Positions 52,227 to 59,155 of a stretch of 64,000 nucleotides of DNA are shown here, one piece after another. The position numbers were made by a program, and so were the translations under genes. The stretch is from assembly GCF_007859955.1 (NCBI RefSeq), contig NZ_SJPR01000001.1:1679590-1743589 (forward strand), written 5' to 3'. The stretch comes from Botrimarina colliarenosi. GTDB lineage: Bacteria > Planctomycetota > Planctomycetia > Pirellulales > Lacipirellulaceae. Below the pieces are notes generated by a model. It was given only the letters and a program-made list of their open reading frames with translations, searched no databases and was not told the origin of the DNA. The first letter of the stretch is position 1. Each line of letters begins with the position of its first letter.

Positions 52227-52826
52227 CTAGACAAAAAAGTTCTCCCATCGGCAGCGGACTTTCAGCAGGTCGCGTTGAATGGTTCGCTCCGACTTGCCCA
52301 GTCTTGCGGCGATCTCCTTGGCCGTCAGCCCCTGGAGCCGTAGTAGTATCACCTCCGCTGTCTCACTCCCCTCGAAAGGTTGGAAGGCCTTCTGGAAAGC
52401 GTCAATGAACTCCGTGACGGTCTCCTGGGTCGCGGGTTGGCTGAGAAACTCACCAATCCCGCCAGAGTCTTCATCCTTGCGGGCGAACGCGGATTCCCCG
52501 CGTACCTTTCCGCCCCCCCGTTTGAGTCGAGACCATCGTCGATGCTGCGACGTGGCGTTGCGAGCCAATAGGACCAGCAAGATCTGCCAGAGATCGCCCC
52601 GGTTGTCGAGCTTGTGGAACCGCTCATCCGCGATTCCCTGCAGGAGCTGTAGTAGTGTTTGATTGACGACGTCCTCCTCGTCGGCGACGCGCCGCTGCGT
52701 CGATAGCAGTCTCTTCCTTGCCAGGGGCACCAGCTGCTGGTAGTAGCGTCGGCAAAGGTCTGCGGCAGCGTCGGCGTCGCCTAGTTTGGCTTCACGTAGG
52801 AGCCGGGTGACAGAGTTCTCTTCCAT
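52227..52826 (-). CDS. ECF-type RNA polymerase sigma factor
   Basis: A 199-residue sigma factor of the planctomycete ECF type. Region 2 has RRVADEEDVVNQTLLQLLQGI, and region 4 has LRLQGLTAKEIAARLGKSERTIQRDL with the helix-turn-helix. A long linker of about 40 residues separates them. No anti-sigma gene adjoins it. Instead the Ser/Thr kinase gene lies 68 bases upstream in the same operon, as in kinase-controlled ECF groups. Target promoters are unknown. Confidence 0.88.
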   Translation of the reverse strand: MEENSVTRLLREAKLGDADAAADLCRRYYQQLVPLARKRLLSTQRRVADEEDVVNQTLLQLLQGIADERFHKLDNRGDLWQILLVLLARNATSQHRRWSRLKRGGGKVRGESAFARKDEDSGGIGEFLSQPATQETVTEFIDAFQKAFQPFEGSETAEVILLRLQGLTAKEIAARLGKSERTIQRDLLKVRCRWENFFV

Positions 52827-52894
52827 GTCGCCTCACTTGAAAGCGTCTAAGTTCCAATGTCCGCCATCTCTCCGTTCCGCTGCGACCGGGCCTT

Positions 52895-54403
52895 TCAAGA
52901 AGGCATCTCACCGCGACGCACTCGAGAGTAGCGATCACGCTCGTCGCGACAGTGTCTGAACCAGCGAGCGATGCTGGGGTTCAGGACAAGCAGGTACAAG
53001 GTGACAACGGACGTCAAACCGAAGAAGGCCAGAGAGCCCAACGCCAACGCCCCACGATTGCGAAAGGCGGGGTCGTCGGGTGCGTAGAAAGTTGCCCAGG
53101 TGACCACGGCCTGTAGAAAGACAAAGGTCCACGCCAGCGCGACCACAAGCCGGCGAGCCCAAGCGGAGCCACGCAAGAGCCGCCAGCCGATGTAATAGCC
53201 AGAAAATCCACAGGCCAAGGGCAAGAATGCCGCCCCAAGCACGATCGGCAGCGGACCCGGCGCGACGGCGATGGTTTCAATCGCCAGCGCCACCGAACCT
53301 GTCGACACGAGATAGACGAGCAGCGTGACGAAGGCGACGCCCCAGGGACGCGAAACGACGACCTCTCGTTCGTTCCGTTGAAAACGGTACGGTCTTGCTG
53401 CCACCGAACCGCCGTCTACCGCGGCGCGGAGGTCGTCCACAAATCCCTGCATGGTTTGATATCGACTCTCGGCTGCCTTGCTGGTGGCCTTGTGGACGAC
53501 ACTAGCGATGCTTTTCCCGACGGTAGGGTTGAGTGGTTCGAGTGGAGGGATTGGGTCCTGAAGGATCGCCTTCATCATCTCGCCCGAAGTCTGTGCAGTG
53601 AACGGACGTCGGAGGGCAAGCAGTTCGTAGAGGGTCAAGCCGAGAGAGTAGATGTCGGTGCGATGGTCGACATGACGCGCATTTGCCGCCTGTTCCCAGC
53701 TCATGTATTGCCAGGTGCCGAGTGGGACGAGCTCGGGCGTCAACGAAGTGTCATCGATTGAGCGAGCCAGGCCGAAGTCGACGAGGTACGATTCTCCCGA
53801 CGAGGCGAGGATGATGTTCGCCGGTTTAACGTCTCGGTGAACAACCCCGGCATTGTGGGCGTACTGCAGCGCCTCGCCGATCTGACAGATGAGGAGACAA
53901 GCATCTCGGACGTAGCCTGGTCGTAGCGCCAGGGAGTCTGTGGAAAGGGCGCCGTTCCGTACTTCTACATAATCGGCGCTCGCGCTGACTGTGTGGCCAC
54001 CTCTCGATTCAGCGATGGTCGTCGCTAATTGGCGGAGAGACCCCTCTGATCCCGACTCCCCGCTGGCCTCTCTGATTAGGTCGCGTAGGCTGACTCCTTC
54101 GATATAGTCCATTAGGAATAGCCAGATGTCCCCCTCATAGCGGCCGCCATAGTGGCGGACGATGTTAGGGTGATGCAGTCGGCCCAGCAGAGTGGATTCA
54201 CGCTCGAACCGAAGCATCGCCTCGGCGTCGCCAGCGAACAGGTCGTTGCGGATCGTCTTGACGGCGAACACAGCGCCCGAATCTGGCTCGACGATTCGGT
54301 AGACGGCCCCCATGCCTCCGCGGCCGATTAGCAAACCGAGATCATCGTTGCCGCGGATGGCATCGAGCGCTTTTGCCGCTGCAACTTCGGTCGTTGTTTG
54401 CAT
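52895..54403 (-). CDS. membrane Ser/Thr protein kinase
   Basis: A 502-residue kinase. The glycine loop is GRGGMGAVYRI (about residues 27-37), VAIK-equivalent AVKTIR follows, then the catalytic loop VVHRDVKPANIIL (Asp near 190) and DFGLARS. A roughly 50-residue insert sits before the catalytic loop. After the kinase domain (to about residue 320), residues 350-480 form four membrane helices (AFVTLLVYLVSTGSVALAI and three more). No extracytoplasmic sensor domain is visible. It lies between the vWA and sigma genes and is the obvious candidate to regulate the sigma factor. Confidence 0.9.
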   Translation of the reverse strand: MQTTTEVAAAKALDAIRGNDDLGLLIGRGGMGAVYRIVEPDSGAVFAVKTIRNDLFAGDAEAMLRFERESTLLGRLHHPNIVRHYGGRYEGDIWLFLMDYIEGVSLRDLIREASGESGSEGSLRQLATTIAESRGGHTVSASADYVEVRNGALSTDSLALRPGYVRDACLLICQIGEALQYAHNAGVVHRDVKPANIILASSGESYLVDFGLARSIDDTSLTPELVPLGTWQYMSWEQAANARHVDHRTDIYSLGLTLYELLALRRPFTAQTSGEMMKAILQDPIPPLEPLNPTVGKSIASVVHKATSKAAESRYQTMQGFVDDLRAAVDGGSVAARPYRFQRNEREVVVSRPWGVAFVTLLVYLVSTGSVALAIETIAVAPGPLPIVLGAAFLPLACGFSGYYIGWRLLRGSAWARRLVVALAWTFVFLQAVVTWATFYAPDDPAFRNRGALALGSLAFFGLTSVVTLYLLVLNPSIARWFRHCRDERDRYSRVRRGEMPS

Positions 54404-54438
54404 TGATGCGTTTCGCGAGACGATCGACGACAGGATTG

Positions 54439-55479
54439 TCAGTCAACGCGGCTGAAGGTGCCGCGGTTTCTCTCCGCCAGTTCTTGCAAAGTGGTGGCGC
54501 TCGTCCGGAATCCAATGGTATGGATTGGCACCCGGTCCTTGTTTGCGGCCGTGACTTGGTCGACGACCATGTTCCCAAACTCTCCGTCTGAGAGAACGAA
54601 CACGGCGTCCGGGTGCTTTGAAACGGACCGCGTAATCGCCTCTAGGGGATCGGTGCCCCCTTGAGGCGTCGCCAGGGCAATCCATTCCTTTAGTGCATTC
54701 TTCATCTTCTGAGTTGCAACGCAAAGTTTGTCCCTCGGCTGCACAAAGGTCTGGTCGTTGTAGAAGACGACGTAAACGGACTGCGATTTCTTTAGCCGCT
54801 TGATCGACTTCAACAGTTCCTCACGGGCCTTCTCAAAGCGTTCGCCCGCCATGCTGCCGCTGACGTCGATTACGTAAGCGAAGCGATTGCCCTCGGCGGA
54901 CGCGCCAAAGAACTCGGCGGAGCCCGCCTCTTCTCCTGCCCTGGCCGGACCGCTCGGCGTAGCCGCCTGAGGAGAGGGAGTTACAAAGAAAGCGTTCTGG
55001 TCCGATCCGTTCTTTTTAAGGGGGATAGGCTCGAGATCTTCCGATGATTGCGAGTCGGCCTCCCCCCCCGCCGATCCCGAAGACTTCGAAGAATCGACAC
55101 GTTCGAGGTCGTCACCACGCGACTCGCCGTCGTCTTCAGGGGCGGCCGATCCGCTGCCGTCATTCTTGGCCGAGGCTCCGTCGCCCGCGCCATCGTCTTC
55201 GGCGTCTTTGCCGGAGCCACCACCGCCGCCCGCTCCGGAGCCCGAGCCGCCGTCACCTCCATCGCCGCCATTCCCCGCAACGGTTCCTGTACCGGCGCCA
55301 GTTCCTCCTCTTCCCACGCCGCTAAGGTGGTCCGCGAGAAGCCAGGCCAGCAGCAAGAGTATCAGAAACGCGATGATCACCGAAACGATGACCACGACTT
55401 TGGTCGTAGGGAACGACTCTTCTTCGTCCAGAGGCAGCGGTGGCGGGCCGTTCCGAGCGGGTATGGGAGGCGGGTTCAT
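54439..55479 (-). CDS. membrane-anchored vWA-domain protein with proline-rich N-terminus
   Basis: A 346-residue protein. It starts with a proline-rich segment (PPPIPARNGPPPLPLDEEE), then one membrane helix at about residues 27-49, a low-complexity Gly/Ser/Asp linker to about 190, and a von Willebrand factor A domain with an intact metal site (DVSGSM near 203-208; TDPLE and LSDGEFG later). vWA domains mediate metal-dependent protein assembly. The long flexible linker would place the vWA domain well away from the membrane. Confidence 0.88.
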   Translation of the reverse strand: MNPPPIPARNGPPPLPLDEEESFPTTKVVVIVSVIIAFLILLLLAWLLADHLSGVGRGGTGAGTGTVAGNGGDGGDGGSGSGAGGGGGSGKDAEDDGAGDGASAKNDGSGSAAPEDDGESRGDDLERVDSSKSSGSAGGEADSQSSEDLEPIPLKKNGSDQNAFFVTPSPQAATPSGPARAGEEAGSAEFFGASAEGNRFAYVIDVSGSMAGERFEKAREELLKSIKRLKKSQSVYVVFYNDQTFVQPRDKLCVATQKMKNALKEWIALATPQGGTDPLEAITRSVSKHPDAVFVLSDGEFGNMVVDQVTAANKDRVPIHTIGFRTSATTLQELAERNRGTFSRVD

Positions 55480-55596
55480 CTTGATGCTCTCATATAGCAG
55501 TGTCGGCAGGCAGCAGCGGTTCGTATCCGCCTCGAAATAGCCAACGCAGTCGCAAGCACTGCCGCGCCCCTTACCAAGTATTCGCCGGATTCGAAT

Positions 55597-56523
55597 TCAC
55601 TGCACCAATGCGTCGCCAGTTCCTCCCGACCCAACGGTGGAAGTCTTATCCTGCGGCATCAATCGGTACTCGAATCCGAGGTCCACGACCGCGTTGCGCA
55701 GGCTTCCGAAGGAATCGAACGAGTCTTCCCAAACCGCGATGGCGAGGTAGACCTTGGAGGCGTCAAGACTTCGCAAGACACCCCCGAGTCCCTTCTTGAC
55801 GGTCGCCTCATCTAGCAGCAACATCCCCGAGTTACGCTTTGGGGTAGCGACTACAAGCGAGCCGTCGTCTATAGGCAATTGCACGCTTGCGACGCCAGGA
55901 TTGGCTTGGTCTGGGGCCGGCTCGAACTGCTCCCATCGTGGAGCTCCGAGCGAGCCGCCACGTCTTGGTTCGTAAAGCCAGTACAGTCGATCATGGGTCA
56001 CTATCATCGGAAACTCCGACTTCACGGTCTTCCTCATACGAGGAAGCTTTGCCGAGCGAGCTTCTTGCTGCTGCAGTGCTTCGACCTCGCGCCTCAAGGC
56101 GTTCAGGGTCGATTGCGCTCGAACTGCATCGACGGTCGACTCTAGTCGTTGTCGCCGCAACTCGCGTTGCTGGTCGGAATCAGCTTCAACACCCAATCGC
56201 TGTGAGAGGCTCTCCGCCTCGCTGGCGAGCGCCGCGATTTGCTTGGCGATCTCGATCTGCTGTTGATTGCCGAAAGCGGAAACCATCGCATTCTGCCGTT
56301 CGACCTGTCGCTGCAGAAGCTCCAGGGCCTGCTGGCGGCGCTCCACGACCTCAGGGGCCTCCGGTGGTTCCGAAATCGACGCATCGTTGGTCTGCGTCTC
56401 TCCCGTGAATTGCAACAGAATCACGACAAGCACCGCGATAAACAGAACACCACCAAAGGTGTTGGAGATCGCGTCCAACAACAGGTCGAGGCTCTCGTTA
56501 TCATCGCTCGCATTGCGACGCAT
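55597..56523 (-). CDS. ExbD/MotB-like membrane protein, first type
   Basis: A 308-residue protein with an N-terminal helix preceded by an Asp: LDLLLDAISNTFGGVLFIAV, with Asp17 in the position of the proton-carrying Asp of ExbD/MotB. A long coiled coil (residues about 55-160) and a C-terminal alpha/beta domain follow, ending VYLAIAVWEDSFDSFGSLRN and LGFEYRLMPQD, like the ExbD/TolR periplasmic domain. No OmpA-type peptidoglycan-binding domain is present. It follows the second ExbD-like gene by 11 bases. Confidence 0.72.
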   Translation of the reverse strand: MRRNASDDNESLDLLLDAISNTFGGVLFIAVLVVILLQFTGETQTNDASISEPPEAPEVVERRQQALELLQRQVERQNAMVSAFGNQQQIEIAKQIAALASEAESLSQRLGVEADSDQQRELRRQRLESTVDAVRAQSTLNALRREVEALQQQEARSAKLPRMRKTVKSEFPMIVTHDRLYWLYEPRRGGSLGAPRWEQFEPAPDQANPGVASVQLPIDDGSLVVATPKRNSGMLLLDEATVKKGLGGVLRSLDASKVYLAIAVWEDSFDSFGSLRNAVVDLGFEYRLMPQDKTSTVGSGGTGDALVQ

Positions 56524-56534
56524 GGATCCTTCTC

Positions 56535-57305
56535 TTACGGGCCAGCCTTCACGACGACGGCGTCGCCGCCTACGACATCGAACCCCAAGTCGAAGCCGAG
56601 GTCGTCCAATTGGTCGCGTAGAGTAATGAACTGGGCGATAGCACCGGGTCTGACTGAGAGGACAAAATACTCCTTCGCGTTGTCATGCGACCGGGCCCAC
56701 TTGACGATTCTTGCGAGGCCCAACTCATCCGCAGGGGCTGAAATCGTGGCTTTCTGCATTCCGCCGTCTAGCCTTGCGATCGAGATTGTCGTCGCGCCGA
56801 CGTCGACCACCCACCCGTCCTTGGAAGTGGTCGGGTCCTTGTTGTAGATGACCCGCTTGGCGCTCTTTAAGGCCTCCAGTTCCTTCCTCAACTCCTCAAT
56901 CTCCCCCTCCATCGCCTCGGTCGACGGGCGGTCCGCCGCATCCGTTGGCGCGATATCAGAATCGGCGGCGCGCTGTAGCCGTAGCTTTTCAATCGAATCC
57001 TGGAGAGATTGACGTCGCTTGTCGAGTTGTTCAGCCGAAGCATTCGTCAATTCCGCAAGGACGAGTTCCAATTCTCTTGAAGTCTTTTTGAGCTGCTGCA
57101 GCTGCTCCTCCGCCTGATCGGGCGAAATCGATTCGACCGTCTGGGCTTCGCTCCCCGCTTGCCCAGGGGTCTCCGTAATCTTGTCCTTCTGGATCAGTTC
57201 GAGCGCCAGCATAAGGGCGATCAACAAGATAATTCCGGTGACCGACGTGATGATGTCCTGGAATGCAAACAGCGAGAAGGCGCCGCTCGACTTTTTACGT
57301 CTCAT
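56535..57305 (-). CDS. ExbD/MotB-like membrane protein, second type
   Basis: A 256-residue protein with the same layout as its neighbour but different sequence: FSLFAFQDIITSVTGIILLI with Asp17 at the helix start, a coiled coil to about residue 150, and a C-terminal domain with YFVLSVRPGAIAQFITLRDQ and LDDLGFDLGFDVVGGD. The C-terminal strand-helix-strand matches the ExbD/TolR fold. It starts 4 bases after the ExbB-like gene, so coupled translation is likely. Confidence 0.75.
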   Translation of the reverse strand: MRRKKSSGAFSLFAFQDIITSVTGIILLIALMLALELIQKDKITETPGQAGSEAQTVESISPDQAEEQLQQLKKTSRELELVLAELTNASAEQLDKRRQSLQDSIEKLRLQRAADSDIAPTDAADRPSTEAMEGEIEELRKELEALKSAKRVIYNKDPTTSKDGWVVDVGATTISIARLDGGMQKATISAPADELGLARIVKWARSHDNAKEYFVLSVRPGAIAQFITLRDQLDDLGFDLGFDVVGGDAVVVKAGP

Positions 57306-57309
57306 GGCG

Positions 57310-58218
57310 TCACTCGGCGGCAGTCTCGAAAGGGGTCATACGCAGACGATTGACGATGTTTCGGTGGCAATAGTCTCGGGTGGCGTCGAGGAATTCTTCC
57401 TCACTCTTCCGCAGGAAGGTGATCAGCATCTGCACGGTGAGCGCGGCGACCAACCCTTGCAGCGTCGTCTCGAAAGCTACTGAGAGTCCTCCCGTGACCC
57501 CTTTCAGTTCGCTCGCGATCTTCGTCATGTCGGCGCCCTCCTGAGAGAGAACGTTTCCGAACCCGCCGATGGCCTGCGACAGGCCCAGCACAGTCCCGAT
57601 GAAGCCCAGTACGGGAATCGCCCAGACGAAGCCTTTGAGCAGGGAATAGGAGGTGTCCATCGCGAGCTCGTCGTTTTCGGCCTGGGACCTCAGGATCTCG
57701 TCCACATCGGTCACTCGCCCGAGGTTCTTCAGATTAGACAACGCCACCTGGATGCGATTGAGGACGACGAAGTGCCGCGGGTCGTCGACGCCGCGGTAGA
57801 GCCGCGCCATGAGGTCGTCGACGGTGCTGGGAGACACCACAAAATGATCGTCGGGGAGAATCCGCAGCGTTAGAGCCTTGCGCTGAAATACGAGCTTCCT
57901 CCATTTGATGAAGAGGATCGCGATTGACCAGTTGAAAAAGAAGACGATCAGAAGCGGGATGTGGCCTTTGGTCAGCGAGAGCTCGAACATCTCCGCGAAG
58001 AATGAGCCATCGGTTGCCGCGACGATCAGGTAAAACGCAACCGTCATCAGCACCGCGAGCACGAAGCTGAGCAGGCTGCTTACGGCCGTGTGCCTTGCGC
58101 CCGGGAAGGCGAGCCGCCGTTCGATGTCCGACTTTCTCCACGACAGGACTGGACCCGTGGGGGCGGCGTGACCTGGCGTTGCCCCCGGTGGTGGGTAAGC
58201 CGTTTGATAGCGTTCCAT
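57310..58218 (-). CDS. MotA/TolQ/ExbB-family proton-channel protein
   Basis: A 302-residue membrane protein with three main helices and a cytoplasmic middle region. The MotA/ExbB signature is clear: FVWAIPVLGFIGTVLGLSQA and GGLSVAFETTLQGLVAALTV (about residues 205-285). The family forms pentamers around ExbD/MotB pairs and uses the proton-motive force. The N-terminus (YQTAYPPPGATPGH) holds a PPG motif of the type GYF domains bind. The gene follows the GYF gene by 49 bases and precedes the two ExbD-like genes. Confidence 0.9.
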   Translation of the reverse strand: MERYQTAYPPPGATPGHAAPTGPVLSWRKSDIERRLAFPGARHTAVSSLLSFVLAVLMTVAFYLIVAATDGSFFAEMFELSLTKGHIPLLIVFFFNWSIAILFIKWRKLVFQRKALTLRILPDDHFVVSPSTVDDLMARLYRGVDDPRHFVVLNRIQVALSNLKNLGRVTDVDEILRSQAENDELAMDTSYSLLKGFVWAIPVLGFIGTVLGLSQAIGGFGNVLSQEGADMTKIASELKGVTGGLSVAFETTLQGLVAALTVQMLITFLRKSEEEFLDATRDYCHRNIVNRLRMTPFETAAE

Positions 58219-58267
58219 GGCGGCAGTGCTTTGAAGTTGATTTCTGAGGGTCGTTCCGGGCTACCAC

Positions 58268-59125
58268 CTAACTCGGCGCCAGCGAAATCCCCGCCGACAG
58301 TGAGATGATCAGAGCCGCCAAGCCGAGCACATAGCCGATGATCAACAGGATACTCGTAAAAACCCACACTGCCCGATAACTTCGGAGCACGGCGTCGAGG
58401 CGGTTCTGTCGCGGCTGTTGCAGGTATTTCCCGATCCGCAAAATGCTGGACGCCATCAGCTGGCCCGCCCAGAAGCAGACCCCGGCGCCGACGACCGAAG
58501 CAAACCCTGACACCATGGTGGGGGTGCTGCTGTACTTGGCGCCGAGCACCACAGTCACAGCGCCGAGCACCAATTCTATAGCCCCGCCTAAAAACAGGCA
58601 GACGGCTATGCAGATCAGCCACGAACGGCTGTCGCTGAGAGTACGCGCCAGATCCGAGTAATCGGAGGACGCCTGGACGTCAGGGCGGGGCGAGCCAGTC
58701 ACTTTCCCAGCGAATTCCGGCATCGAGCTGGCCGGAACCCAATTCGCCAGCCCCTCCTTCCAAACAAGGGCCGCCGCTTGGACTCGGCCTGACGCAATCA
58801 ACTGCTGAAGCGAACTAAGAGATACCGGGCCGTTCTGAGTGTTCGCGTGCTCGTAGTACCACCCCTCTCCGCCTGAGGCGGTTGGAGCTTCTAGCTTATA
58901 ACCCGTGTCTGCGTTGGAGGATTTCTTGCGGTTCGAACTTTCTGCTTTCGTGTCGATCGGTGGAAAGAGGTCGGGGAACTCACCGGCCGTACGCCAGTCT
59001 TTGCCATCGAACGATATCTGATGGGAACGACTGAGCTGGCCTCGCTGCACGAGCAATCGCACCTTCTCGATGTCGAGAGGCCCTTGAACGCGTCCTCGCA
59101 TCCGGATGTAGAGAGACTGTTGCAC
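58268..59125 (-). CDS. membrane protein with two GYF domains
   Basis: A 285-residue protein. Two GYF_2-type domains are seen: LYIRMRGRVQGPLDIEKVRLL ... ISFDGKDWRTAGEFPDLFP at residues 5-55, and WYYEHANTQNGPVSLSSLQQLI ... VWKEGLANWVPASSMP at about 88-137. A membrane region with about four helices follows (residues 168-280). Eukaryotic GYF domains bind proline-rich PPG sequences. Several proteins of this operon carry such stretches, so it is a plausible scaffold. Confidence 0.85.
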   Translation of the reverse strand: MQQSLYIRMRGRVQGPLDIEKVRLLVQRGQLSRSHQISFDGKDWRTAGEFPDLFPPIDTKAESSNRKKSSNADTGYKLEAPTASGGEGWYYEHANTQNGPVSLSSLQQLIASGRVQAAALVWKEGLANWVPASSMPEFAGKVTGSPRPDVQASSDYSDLARTLSDSRSWLICIAVCLFLGGAIELVLGAVTVVLGAKYSSTPTMVSGFASVVGAGVCFWAGQLMASSILRIGKYLQQPRQNRLDAVLRSYRAVWVFTSILLIIGYVLGLAALIISLSAGISLAPS

Positions 59126-59155
59126 CGAAAGGTCTCCGATCGACGTGATGCAGGG

